A model generated the notes under the pieces. The model was not told the origin of the DNA and searched no databases. It saw only the letters and a list, made by a program, of their open reading frames with translations. A program made the translations under genes and the position numbers. From Cyanophora paradoxa (Eukaryota > Glaucocystophyceae > Cyanophorales > Cyanophoraceae): a DNA stretch of 64,000 nucleotides. Positions 25,601 to 35,811 of the stretch are shown here, in pieces; position 1 is the stretch's first letter, and each line of letters begins with the position of its first letter. Location: assembly GCA_004431415.1 (NCBI GenBank), contig QPMI01000029.1, positions 124,001-188,000 of the forward strand. Direction: 5' to 3'.

Positions 25601-26427
25601 GCTCGGGAGCGCCAGGTCGCTCTCCCCGAGCGCCCCCTTCCGCGCTTTCGCGACCTGCGGCGCCGGCGCGCGCGCGAACGCTCATGATCAGCCAAGGCGC
25701 GCGCGGCCGCGCGCGCGAAGGAAGGGACGGCGGGGCGCACAAGCGGGCTCAGCCTGCGGCGCGAGGGAGTCAGAGAGACCAGGTGGCGAGATCGCGAAGG
25801 CCTGGGGCGGGCGGACCAGCTGTAGGTGAAGAGGCGAGAGAGCCAGCCGGCCTTCTCGAAGCTTGTTGCTCGCGCGCGGGGCCTGCGCCGGCGCGCGCTG
25901 CGCTTCTTCTTCTCGCCGTTGGCGACCGAAGCGGCCGAGCTGGAGGAGGCGGGGCTGTCCAGCGGCACGACGACGGCGGGGCCGCGCGGCGGGGTCGCGG
26001 GGGGCGCCGCAGCGCTCGCCAGCGGAGCGGCGGGATTAGAAGCGGCGCCATCGCGTACAAAGCGCGCGACAGCGTGCTCGCGATCAACAGGGGAAGCGCC
26101 GGCGCGCGACGGGTCGGGTCCGCGCTGCGGCTGCCGCTGGGAAGCCGAGCTCGACGGGCGCTCCACGCGCGCGAACGAGCTCCGCCGCACGCCATCGATG
26201 CCCGCGTGCGCCTGCAGATGCGCTGGGCCCAGGCCCGCGAGAGACGATGAAAAGCTGAACGACGATGCAGTCGGATCTCCGCTGCTCTGCGCGCCCGCGG
26301 GCGCAACAGAGCGGGCCGCAATCGGGGTTCGATGTGTTGCGGGAAGCGCGCCCGCTGGAATGGGGAGCGCGGGCTCGCCGGCGAACGCGGGCGGGCCCGG
26401 GCCAGCGAGATCGCCGCTGTCGGCCAT
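9782..26427 (-). CDS. ABCC (MRP-type) ABC transporter, about 40 exons
   Basis: Full transporter read leftward: N-terminal low-complexity region, TMD1, NBD1, linker, TMD2, NBD2. Exons of 25-190 bp are split by introns whose sense strand is C-rich and starts GTGCGCC or GTCCGC and ends CCGCAG. ABCC proteins export glutathione, glucuronide or other organic-anion conjugates across plasma or vacuolar membranes using ATP. The start used is ATG 26427 (MADSGDLAG); a splice acceptor just upstream of the neighbouring ATG at 26436 means an earlier exon is possible. Last exon about 9782-9972 ends in FDFDETWDF and a stop; its join to the YDSPARLL exon (about 10800-10850) is tentative. No N-terminal TMD0 is visible, as in short MRPs. 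Family call is very secure, individual exon edges less so. Confidence 0.9.
13770..18115 (-). other. ABCC TMD2 exons
   Basis: Recognised in order: 18050-18110 (IWAKSAGYVLSFFAVMGHVL), 17770-17860 (WISVWTGRLVWP), 17430-17545 (LHRAALHVRAP coupling region), 17225-17295 (YFTTTPLGDILHCFAGAQDQ, the TP-GRIL-type loop), 17030-17075, 16485-16560 (hydrophobic), 16135-16195 (VYLPAGRSLKTL), 15855-15935 (SEATVGVPVVRAFGDE), 15215-15315, 14775-14845, 14335-14385, 14115-14170 and 13773-13948 (STLHRYGADIP, then an Ala/Gly insert, then ELPPDWPAAGE). The last matches the region before NBD2 in MRPs, with an extra low-complexity insert. Confidence 0.8.
18230..19460 (-). other. ABCC inter-domain linker exons
   Basis: Between NBD1 and TMD2 the sense strand holds a Gly/Ser-rich exon (about 18230-18405), an exon with two GGGG-NGDGIF blocks (about 18487-18665) and a short exon VSGEELPAAPASRQ (about 19057-19100). 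19133-19320 is a roughly 95-bp tandem duplication (gagcttgtcagcggcggct). 18840-18880 repeats 19020-19060. Regulatory linkers of MRPs are poorly conserved, so function is not assigned. Confidence 0.6.
19465..21770 (-). other. ABCC NBD1 exons
   Basis: Recognised in order: 21690-21755 (READVGYGRGAAPVLSGVDL), 21337-21380 (GRLLMLTGTVG) plus 21010-21065 (SGKTTLLNAFLGQA) giving a split Walker A, 20730-20780 (SVAYVPQQTWIQ, Q-loop), 20421-20532 (SATVRENVLFGRPFD), about 20233-20290 (LAERGANLSGGQRQ, signature), 20080-20145 (RVSLARAAYADADTYVLDAP, Walker B), 19885-19920 (AVDQHTSNHIF), 19745-19790 (IRGLLGAKTILMTTHK, H-loop) and 19465-19560. Walker B ends VLDAPLS where MRPs normally have LDDPLS. Confidence 0.88.
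22000..26427 (-). other. ABCC N-terminus and TMD1 exons
   Basis: 25835-26427 is a long first exon of Ala/Pro/Ser-rich sequence ending EKAGWLSRLFTYSWS, the usual ABCC lead-in. Then 25495-25660 (LPSNLTAKRCTERFQQEW), 25382-25442 (RALSRCFLREFIRAG), 25250-25310 (LWKGLWSVLIVLAAFYFVRE), 25060-25160, 24970-24995, 24860-24890, 24705-24765, 24448-24505 (LPTGDVVALAAVDCAKLQ), 24250-24297, 24097-24180, 23913-23975 (KRTVTHTDHR), 23805-23830 (VQIVNEVVMG), 23625-23670 (MKLVKLYCWEAFFE), 23175-23250, 22990-23050, 22465-22545, 22160-22215 and 21930-21980. The motif order follows MRP TMD1. Confidence 0.85.
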
Positions 26428-26774
26428 CGGGCGCACCTGCGCTCACGTACGCGTACACAAGTGAAGGCGCGTGGCTCCTGCTCCTCGCGGCGAGAAGCTG
26501 CGCACCGAATCCGCCGAATCTCGGGCTCGCGATGGACTCGAAAGTCGCGGGCTTCGAGAGGTCCTGGTTCCACTTTCCGAGAGAGGTCACTCGAGCGACG
26601 GCGGCCGCGATCTGGCGAGCTCTCGGCTCCAGACAGTCCAATCTGCGATCAGCGGCGCGCGCGTACGCAAACACACCGGTCAGAAGCGCGGATGCCCTCG
26701 CCGGCTTTCCCTTTGCGCCCCGCGTGCTCCGGCGGGGCGCTCCCGTCCCGAGCGCTTCTTTTATCGCCTCTCGA
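26428..26774. promoter_or_regulatory. shared upstream region of ABCC and RTCA
   Basis: The two genes are divergent and their first supported start codons are 347 bp apart. The composition is mixed GC without the G- or C-runs seen in the introns on either side. No TATA-like box is evident. A first non-coding or short coding exon of the ABCC gene could overlap here. Confidence 0.4.
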
Positions 26775-28659
26775 ATGGCCTCCGCGAGCTCCAGCAACCC
26801 GTTCGTGCTCGACGGCTCGATCGGCGAAGGCGAGGTCGTCCGCAGCTCCGCCCGCCGCTGCGCCCGCGTCGCCGATGCATTTGCGTGTCCCAGGTTCAGG
26901 TTCTTCGGGCCGTGCGTCCCCAAGGGGCCGAGCGCTCTCGCCCGGCCCGTCAACAGCTGACAGTGCCGCCGCGGGCGCCGCCGCAGTCCGTGGCGCTGGC
27001 GGCGCTGCCGAGGAAGCCGCTTACCGTCATCTCCATCCGCGCCGGCCGCCCCAAGCCCGGTCCGCGCCTCCGCCGGCCCCTCGCGTTCCCGCGTCGCCCG
27101 GCCCGCGACCGATCCCGCCGCGGCCGCGCTCCGGCGCCGCAGGGCTCGCGGCGCAGCACCTCGCCGGCCTGCGGCTGGTCGCAGCTCTCGCGGGCGGCGC
27201 GCTGAAGGGCGGGAGCATCGGCAGCACGCAGATCGAGTTCGCGCCGGGCGCCGCCGTCGGCGCGCAGGGCCGCTACGAGGCGGACCCCAGGACCGCCGGC
27301 TCCGTCACGCTCCTCCTGCAGGCCCGCCCCCTCCCCGCCCCGCCCCTCCCGGCGCCGCTGGCTCCGTACGGCGCCCCGCGCCTCCTGAGGCGGCCGCGCC
27401 CGCAGATCGCTCTCCCCGTCGTCCTGTACCCCTCCTCGCGGGCGGCCCCCGTGGCGCTCACCCTCAGGGGCGGCACCGACACGTCCCACTCGCCCCCCTG
27501 AGACTTCGTCACAGAGGCCCGCTTCCTATACCCCCCCCCTCGCACCCCCCCGGCGCCGCCCCCTGAGGGGGGTAGGACGGCGCGGCGCACAGGTCCTCTG
27601 CCCGAATTCGAACCCCGCTCCCCACCCGTCCCCCACCTTCTCAAGCCCGCGCAGCGGGAACTACCCAAAAGGCGGCGGCATTGTGCGCTTACAGGCGCGT
27701 CTCCGCCGCTATACCCCTCCACAGTCCCCCCTCCCTCTGACCCTTTTCCCTTCCCGGTCCTCAGGCTCGGCCCATGGAGGGCCGCTGCGGGCCGTGCAGC
27801 TGACAGAGCGGGGCGACATCACTCGCATCCGGTGCCGTACCCCTCCCCTCCGTGCCATTTCCACGCCGTACCCCTCCCCTCCCCTCCTCACGACCCATAC
27901 TCCCGCAGCTGCATCGCGTTCATCGCCGGATCCGTACCCCCTCACGTAGCTCTCCCCGACCCGTCTCCTTCCCATCCCCCTTCTCTGAAGCGTACCCCCA
28001 GGTCGCCGACCGAATGATATCCGCTGCCGAGGGCCTCCTTCGCTCCAAACTCGGCAAGAGGGTACACCCCCTCTTCCCCACTCCTCGCTCGCCGCTGTTC
28101 TTACGGGGGTACAGGTAGAGATCGCAAAGGAGGTCCGCCGTGAGACGCGCGAATCTGCCTTCGGCGACGGGACCGGAATCACGTCCGTACCCCCCCCCCC
28201 CTTCCGTTCATCCTCCTGCCATTCCAGATTACTAGTTAACTCTTTATCAAACCCGTACCCCAGGCTCGTCGTGGAGAGCTCGACTGGCTGCCTCCTGGGT
28301 GCTTCCGCCCTGGGAGAGCGCGATGAGCACGTACCCCTTCCTCCAGACCCCCCTACCCCCGCCCCCGGCGACGCTCTCGTGCCCCGTTTCGCCGCAGGCG
28401 TCCGCGCGGAGGAGGTGCTCCCGCCCCGCCCGCCGGCGTACCCCCTAAGCCAACCCCGTACCCCCAGGTTGGCCAGACGGCGGCGCAGCAGCTCGGAGAG
28501 GACCTCGCGACGGGTGCCTGCGTTGACCAGCACCTCCAGGCGTGTGTGTGCCCTACCTCCCCCTCTTGAAGCCCCACGTACCCCCGCGAAACCCGTACCC
28601 CGCGCTCCAGGACCAGCTTCTGGTGTACATGGCGCTCGCCGAGGGCCCCTCCGTCGTGC
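26775..28659 (+). CDS. RTCA: RNA 3'-terminal phosphate cyclase, multi-exon, C-terminus not found
   Basis: RtcA family enzymes use ATP to convert RNA 3'-phosphates to 2',3'-cyclic phosphates in RNA repair and processing. Start ATG 26775 (NPFVLDGSIGEG). Exons: about 26775-26850, 26987-27059 (RKPLTVISIRAGRPKPG), 27143-27321 (QHLAGLRLVAALAGGALKGG, GSVTLLLQ), 27406-about 27500 (LRGGTDTSHSP), 27655-27694 (GNYPKGGGIVRL), 27765-27831 (VQLTERGDITRIR), 27909-27933 (CIAFIAG, 25 bp), 28002-28061, 28115-28186 (AFGDGTGI), 28264-28330 (LVVESSTGCLLGASALGE), 28398-28414, 28468-28539 (GACVDQHLQ) and 28611-28659 (DQLLVYMALAEG). Several introns begin GC instead of GT. The usual GGGQ after GEG is not seen, a TGA sits in frame near 27501, and no exon for the family's C-terminal segment is found before 28.9 kb. 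Confidence 0.85.
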
Positions 28660-30194
28660 GTACCCCTCGCGCGCCGTTCCCCTCTCCGTTCACTCCCGCC
28701 CCCTCCCCCTCTAGGGGAAAAAGCTAGGGGAAAGCTATAGCTAGAGCTAGAGAAAAGCTAGAGGGACTCAAGGATCCGGAGGTTCAGTTTAGCGCGAGAT
28801 TGAACGAGAGAAAAAAGGGGACGAAGAGGGGACTCCGGATAGGGGAGAGGGGGCTCGAGGGCTCAGGACCCGCCGCGCCGCTCCTCTAAATGATTCCCGG
28901 TCCGCATATATATTCAATTCAATAAATTATAATTCCAAACACGATGGGAGATGCCCTGGAGATAGCGCGATTGCGAGCTTGAGAATCCGGATAGAGTTTG
29001 CATAGATAGAATCCGGGAGAATGCCATGATAACGATGATGCTATCCTTGGCTTGGCTTGCATTTGCACATGTGCATGCATGCTTGGCTTGCAATTGGCCG
29101 CAGTGGCGTTACACCGGGGTACCGTCGTGCGAGCCCCACCCGCTCTACAGTGGAGACGGCTCTAGATCTCTCCCACTCGGACCGGAGCTTCCCACCGCGA
29201 CCGGCCGGGCCGGGGCCATGGGCAGACTCAGGGCAGGCATGCGTGACGGTGGGGAGGCATATACGTATACGTAGAGAGGCGGCGGGGGGGCTGGGGCCGG
29301 GGGGTTGTTGAGCTGGCGGGCTGGCGGCCGCGGGCCGAGCGGCGAAATGCCAAAGACGAGGAGGGAAACGATATCTAGAAGGTCCCCGCGGCGGTATCAA
29401 GCTTGAGCATGTTTCAGAATTTGAGCTCAGCGAGAGTAAATGCTGCACTGCGGCAACAAATGCAACTGCTGTCTGAGAGCGTAATGAACACAAGCCATGG
29501 CCAACGACTACCGTGGCCTGGCGACCCTGACGGACAATAATTGAATGTTATTTACATGCGTACCGTAGTACTACGGTATATCATAGTATGTGGATAGTAT
29601 AGTAGTATGTGTAAGTGGCCTGAAGACAATGTTATTTACATACTATGATACGTATATACGTTGATAGAAAAACGACCGTCGGACTGAGTCAAGCTGCCAG
29701 GCCGAACCCGGAAATCCCGTCAAGGTTGCCAAAGAACGCAGAGAATGAAACCTGAAAGCCGACAGTATTTGATATCCGATGATATCCGATCTGCCACCAA
29801 CAGTCAGAAGCGGAAACTGCTGCACTGCGCTGTACAAGAGGGAAAGTGCAAATAATAGACATGAATAAAGGGGATCTGATCTGTGATCTGATCTCTGATC
29901 TCTGAACATGAAAATAGTCTGGTGGGAGATGAATAAACATGCGATCGCAAAAAAGTCTGGTGCTCTCTGATCAAGGGGGAGGATGGTCCCGTAACGTACA
30001 CATAGACACACACACAACTCGCAGGGGAGCTAGCGGAAACGCAGAATAAGTGAATGAGCACGAATTCGAAGGCTGTACAAACGTGATCTTCGAAAGGTAG
30101 CTTAGGCAATTCTACACTACAACAGGCATTGTCAAGGCGAGGGGGTAGCTATATATAGCTGTACAAGCTGTACTCGAAACCACAGTACCCCTCT
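28660..30194. other. intergenic; contains inverted dispersed repeat
   Basis: 28680-29000 is purine-rich (agctagagctagag) without a recognisable exon. 29270-29662 is the inverted partner of 7691-8010. 29680-30140 holds gatctgatctgtgatctg-type words and no supported coding. Confidence 0.5.
29270..29662. repeat. dispersed repeat, inverted copy of 7691-8010
   Basis: Reverse-complement matches in the same order: gcgaaatgccaaagacgagg, ggtccccgcggcggtatcaa, gccaacgactaccgtggcc, cctgaagacaatgttattta and tacgtatatacgttgata. A stretch at about 29530-29620 is inserted relative to the other copy and itself contains gtaccgtagtactacggtat. Confidence 0.7.
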
Positions 30195-33100
30195 TCAAGG
30201 GGAGGAGGCCTTGGCGGGGCCGGCGGGCCGCGGGGGGAAGGAGAGGAAGGAGGCAGGCCCGGGTACGGAGAGGGCGCGGGGCCGGGGGCGGGGCGGCCCC
30301 TGGGGCAAGGGCGGGCCCTCGGGGGCGCCGGCGCCCCCCGTGCCGAGGAGGCGGTCCAGGAGCGCCGCGAGGCTGGCCACTTGCACGGGCTTCGGCAGTA
30401 CGCCGTCCTGGGCGAGCGAACGAAGCTCAGGGGGGAGTCTGGGGGGCGATTCGAGGGGGGTACGGCGCACCATGCCGGCGGTGGCGGCGGCGGCGAGCTC
30501 CGAGGGGGACGAGCTCGCGGTGACCGCTGCGGCGAAACCCCGCGTGAGCGGCGGCGGCCTTGGAGGTGGGGGTGGGGCTCCGGGGCGCGCGCACCGACGA
30601 TGGGCGTGCGGACGCGCCCGGTGGCCTCCTCGCGCTCGCGCACGCCGACGGCACACTCGCAGCCGCCGCCGCCAGGCATGAAGATGTCGAGGAGCAGGCA
30701 GGCGTACGGCTCCCCGGCTGCCGTCGCCGCCGAGTACAGGTTCAGCGCCTCCGTTCCTGTACCCCGGGTCATGATCAGACGCGGGAGGGGGGGGACGAAG
30801 AAGAAACCGGGGTGCGCACCGCTGGTGGCGGTCTCGACGGTGTACCCCAGCTTCTCGAGGAAGCGCTTCAGGAGCTTCACATTTATCGCTGCGGGGGCGG
30901 TCGGGGGGAGAGCGAGGGGGAGGGAGGAGGGGTAGGGGGAGGGGGAGGGGTACGCACGGTTATCGTCGGCGACGAGAATGCGGGCCAGCCCCGGGAGGGC
31001 CGCGGCGTGCGGCTGCGTGGGGAGCTGCGGCACGGTCAGCGAGGGAGACAAGGGAAAAGGGGGTAGGAGGGGAGGGGGGGGGGGAGGTAGACCTCCTGGG
31101 AGCTCGAGTGGGCGAAGGCGCGGGGCCGGAGGGAGATGGGCGGGCGGGCCTCCGAGGAGGCAGCGGTGATGGGAGCGACGACCTCCATGGGGGGCAGCAG
31201 GCCGCCCCGCTCGGGGGGTACGCTCGTCACCAGGATGGCGGGGAGGGGGCCGTCCGGCCCGCTCAGGCTGTTCCGGCGGCTGCCGGGGGTGGAGCGGGAC
31301 TGCTTCTTCTGCTGGGGCGTGGGCGAGGGGGCGCGGGGCGAGGGCGCGGCCGCCGCGACGACCTGGGCCGCCACCGCCTCCAAGTCCGCGGCCGGCACGG
31401 GAGCCGCGAGGGAACGCCGCCGGGCGATGTGGGGCGAGCCGCGGCCGGGGGTACCGGGGCACCCGCAGGGCGGCCCCGCCGCGGCGGGGCCGTGCGCGGG
31501 GTGCTCGGCCTCGCGGTCCTCCTCGGAGGCGTGGTACCCGCTGGTGCCGCCCGAGTCGCAGCGCCGCATCGCGCGCTGGCGGCCCGCTGTGCGCCCCCCG
31601 GGGGTGCCGGGCCGCCCGGGCGCCGCCTGCGAGGCGCGAACCTCGCGGGGCCACTTGAGCGCCGCCCCACGGCGCCGCTCGGAGACCCAGACAGCGCAGT
31701 CGCGCAGGGCGCGGTCAAGCTCCGACTGCACGGGGGTCCGGATCCGTCAGACAGTTTGCTGGGCGCTCGCTCGCATTGGGGAACCGGGCGCACGGCGCGG
31801 AGGGGCTTGGAGACGACGACGGCGCCGGTGAGGCGGCGGAGCGGCTCGATGGAACCCAGGGCGGGGACGCCGCAGCACAGGCCGGAGAGCGCCGCCGCCT
31901 CGGCCTGCATGCCGCGCAGCTCGCCCAGGGCGGCGTGCGTGCTGACCAGCACCAGCGGCGCCCCGCCGCGCTCCCCCGCGGGGCCCGCGACCGCCTCGCG
32001 CAGCGCCAGCGCCGACGCGAGGAAGGCCGCCGCCGGCACGGGGCTCGCGACGGGTACGCCGGCGAAGATCACGTTCGCCTCCACGCCCTGCGCGCGAGCG
32101 GGGGGAAGGGTCAGACGGGGGTACGGTGCGGTGAGGGGGGGTACGAGGCACCTCGGCGGCCTCGGGGGAGGCGGCGGCGGCGACGGAGTAGCCACGGGAG
32201 CGGAGGAGGGCGGAGAGGGCGGCGCGGGCCGCGTCGTTCGGCTCGAAGACGAGGGCCGAGCGGCGGAGCGTGAGGCGGCGCGAGGAGTAGGACCCGCTGC
32301 TGCTGTTCGCCCCGCAGCTCGTGCAGGACGCCGCGCTCGCCGCCCGCGGGATTCGATCCGCGGCCGCTTCGAATTCGCTCCCCTCGGGCTGCGGCGCGCT
32401 CCGTCAGGCGGGGGTACGTTGTTTTCTCGGGGGGGGTAAGCGCACCGGGAGGTGCAAGGGCATCGAGAATGTGAAGGCAGAGCCGACACCGACCTGCGGG
32501 GCGGTATACGTAGGTCAGAAAGGTGTGGGAAGGGGGGGGGGGGGGGGGGGTGAGAGTCGGCGGGGGGTACGGGCGCGCCTCGGTGGCGATTGTGATGGCG
32601 CCGCCCATGCGGTGCGCGAGCTTCTGCGAGATGGCGAGGCCTGCGGGGCCGGGGAGCCGGGCGGGGAGCCGGGCAGAGCTAGAGGCCCGTGGCGGGAGGC
32701 TCCGAAAAGGGGGCGGACCGAGGCCCGTCCCCGGGATGCTCCGGTCGAGGGTGACGTCCGTCTGCGAGAAGAGCTGGAAGAGCTGAAAAGAGATCTTCGA
32801 AGTCAGAAAAGAGACGTCTGAAAGGAGGGAAAAGAGAGAGAGAGAGAGAGAGAAGATCTAAAGGGGCGAGCGCGCCTTGGGCCGCTCGGACTCCGGGATC
32901 CCCGGGCCCGTGTCCTTGACCTCGAATTTGATCTCGCGCTCGTTGACGGAGACCGAGATCTGCGGATGCCCCGGTTACGTTCTGGCTCGACCTGACGTCA
33001 AGGTGAGCCGTGGGGAGCGGGGGCTCGCCTGGACGTGGCCCGACGGCGTCACTTTCAGCGCGTTGCTCGTCAGGTTGAGCACAACCTGCGGCGCGATTTG

Positions 33101-34590
33101 ATCCGTCAGTTCCGTCTGATTGGATTCGGTTTCTTTCGGTCCACTTCGTTTCGAGCGCGCGCGCCTGGCGGCAGCGGTCGACGTCGCCGAGGACGCGGGG
33201 CGGCAGGTCCTCCGCCGCCCTCGCCACCAGCTCCACGCCCTTCGCCTGCGCCTGCGCGCGTCCCACGCGTACGCGCTCAGAAAATTTAAACAAGGAGAAA
33301 GAGAGAGGGGTACGGGAGACGGGGCGCGCACGGCGGGGGCGGAGGCGGAGGCGACCTCCTCCACGAGCGCCCGCGGGTCGAAGGGCTCGTGTCGCAGGGG
33401 CGGGCCCCCGCTCCCGTCGTGCTCCGCCTTCGCCCCCTCCACCAGGTCCTGCACCTGAGGGGGGGAGCTCGGCGGGGGGGTACGCGGCGGTCGGAAGGGG
33501 GGGGGGTCCGGCACCATCTTGAGGAGGTGGGAGGAGGCCTTCTCGGCGATCTGGACGTACTCGGCGATCTCGGGTTCGAGCCCGGGCTGGGCCGCAATCA
33601 GCTGGAGCGCCCCCGTGACGTGGTTCAGCGGCGCTGCGGGGCGGGGGCGAGGCGTCAGACGGCCCGGCAGACGCCTAGAGGGAGGGGGTACGCCACACTC
33701 TTGCACTCGTGGGCGACCGAGCCGAGGAGGAGGCTGACCGAGCGCTGCTGCTCCGTCGCGTCCTGTACCCGGGACGAGGTCAGGGGCTCGAGCTCAGGGC
33801 GCGAAATCGGAAGGAAGGCGGAGAGGGGCGGGGCGCACGAGGCCGGCGAGGAAGAGGCCGGGGGGCAGGCCGCCGGCGCCGGCGTGGCGGTGGGCGGCCA
33901 GGCGGAGGACGACGCCGGCGCGGCCCTCGCGCTCCTCGAGGGGCATGGCGACGGCGGCGGGGGCCGCTCCCAGCTCGTGCGACACGAGGACGGCCGCGAG
34001 GGCGGCGCGCACCGCCGCGCGCGCCTCGCCCGTCACCAAATCCTCGACGGGCCGGCCGAGGGCCTCCCGGGAGGGGACCCCCGAGGCGGCGGCGGCCGAG
34101 TCGGACCAGAAGCGGACGCGGAGGCAGGAGTCTAGGGCGAGGGACGGGGCTGGGGAGGCCATCAGGAGGCGCCCGAGGCCGGCCTCCAGCGGCTCCTCCT
34201 CCCGCTGCTCCTCAAGCCGAAGGTCCATGACCTGCTGGGGGCGCGTATACGTATGAGGCGACCGGGCGGCTGGGACGGGACGGGAGGCGATATGCACGGG
34301 CGTGCCTGCAGCTGCACGGTCGGCCGGTGGTGGTCGTACGCGTGCACTGGCGTCGGGAGCGCCGGCTCGAGCTCGGCGTCGACGTCCTTGTGGCGGGTGC
34401 ATATGGGCGGGAGCTCCAGATCCGCGGGTAGGCAGTGTACTAGGCACGGCCGCGGGGAGCTGACGGGCCGCCCGCAGCGGTTCGGTGGGAGATCTAGAGA
34501 TCTAGAGGTACCGGTGCTCGAGACCATAAATGCGCGACTGGGCGACAGGGTCTGCGGGCCAGATGGCGCGCCCAGCTGCAGTCCGGCCAT
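30195..34590 (-). CDS. hybrid histidine kinase: PAS, HisKA, HATPase, two receivers
   Basis: Leftward, about 17 exons. First exon from ATG 34590 (MAGLQLGAPSG). 33839-34234 is a PAS domain (FWSDSAAAASG, EALGRPVEDLV). The H-box is formed across an intron (VAHECK then TPLNHVTG; exons about 33710-33760 and 33523-33635). 33330-33455 follows, then 33165-33270 (VLGDVDRCRQ), 33030-33090 (VVLNLTSNALKVTPSG, N-box), 32877-32960 (VKDTGPGIPESE, G1), 32740-32785 (LFQLFSQTD, F-box), 32578-32645 (LAISQKLAHRMGG) and 32450-32495. A receiver-like domain lies at 31800-32400 and a Ser/Pro-rich linker at 31095-31725. A canonical receiver occupies 30195-31030 (ILVADDN, LLLDIFMPGG with the phospho-Asp, VLPKPV with the conserved Lys). 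The stop ends at 30195. Such proteins relay phosphate from His to Asp in sensory signalling. Ligand unknown. Confidence 0.88.
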
Positions 34591-35208
34591 GTCACAGTGT
34601 CACTGAGACTACAGGACTGCGCTCGCGATCGATATCGCAAGCTGGAAAGCCTGAAGCACGCACTGCGGCATGCGCTGAGAGCTGGGAAGCTTGCTGCTCG
34701 TTAACGTTCTGGTTTGTGACGGGGGCAGCTAGCGCTTGCACTTGCAGTCTGCAGCTGCCAGCTACGCTTACCGCTCATGATCAGCCTGGCAGAGAGTTGC
34801 AGAAACTACTAAGTACTACCGCCGGGCCGGTACACTGTGACATCTCCGTACGCGCGTACTGTCAGTGTCTGTCACTGTCGCAGTGTCACAGTGTCACAGT
34901 GTACCGCCGGTAGTACCGTAGTACGTGGACTCCGGCCCTCCGAGTCCGTCCAGGACTCCAGGCTCCGCACTTCGGCCGGGCCGGCGGACGGCGGCGGTCC
35001 GGCGGCGGAGTCCGGCCCCCGGGGCCCGGGCCCCGGCCCGGCGGCCCGCGACGGCGGCCCGCGGGTCGACGTCCACAACCGTTGAACTCCAGACTTGAAC
35101 TTGGCAAGCTTAAGTTGCCAGGCTACTAGCCTAGTAGTATCATAGTAGTATCATACTAGTATGCCAGGGCCAGCTGCAGGCTTGCCGCAGACCGTGCGAC
35201 TCTACGTA

Positions 35209-35472
35209 TACCGTCGGGCACTAAATTACTGCGGCGTTAATTAACGCGGTTTCAAAAATGGCCGGCCTCTGAGAGAAATACCGCGGTACCAAATTAACGC
35301 GGTTTTAAAAATTTGAGGCTTGTATGGGGCAGTAATTTCAGGGGTACTGTATGGGGCGACTTCTCGCAGCAAATTACCGCGGCACCAAATTACCGCGTTT
35401 TAACAAACTTTTGGCGCGTTAATTTGGTACCGCGTTAGTTAAGTGCCCGCGGTACTTAAGTGCCCTACGGTA
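35209..35472. mobile_element. MITE-like element, copy B
   Basis: TA-flanked. Left end CCGTCGGGCACT and right end AGTGCCCTACGG form a 12-bp inverted repeat with one mismatch. The interior repeats ggtaccaaattaacgcgg in direct and inverted orientation and carries the family core cttgtatggggcagtaattt followed by ggggtactgtatggggcgac. Confidence 0.78.
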
Positions 35473-35569
35473 CCTGACATATTACCTGTAGGCTGTAGCC
35501 TGTAGGCTGTAGGTTGCGAGGATCGTCGAGATCGAGACTTTGCAGTATATACTGGGCGCTGATAGTTAG

Positions 35570-35811
35570 AAGGAAAATACTGGGTGCTGATATCGATAGT
35601 TAGTGGATCCCGAAATTAGCTTTAATTAGTGGACCGAAATCTTAAAAGAATATTGCATGACCCAGTCCACTAGCTATTTTGGGGCTCCACTAATTCTCTG
35701 GCGATGAGCTGCCTCATTCAGTACCCCAAAACTTACTGCCCCATCTAAGCCGGCGCCTGAAAAGGTTCCGGCCCAGTATAATATATACATGTATATTTTC
35801 CTGTTCCACGG
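35570..35811. mobile_element. MITE-like element, copy E (left end eroded)
   Basis: Left aaggaaaatactggg and right cccagtata...tattttcctg are inverted; the right end reads tgttccacgg. The interior has agtggatcc / agtggacc / cagtccact motifs and the core in inverse orientation (cagtaccccaaaacttactg, then ccccatctaag). Confidence 0.6.

Noticed and set aside
25327-26953. Very long overlapping open frames on both strands
   Set aside because: High GC removes stop codons. Only the leftward frame leading into EKAGWLSRLFTYSWS and the rightward RTCA start have family support; the others are shadows.
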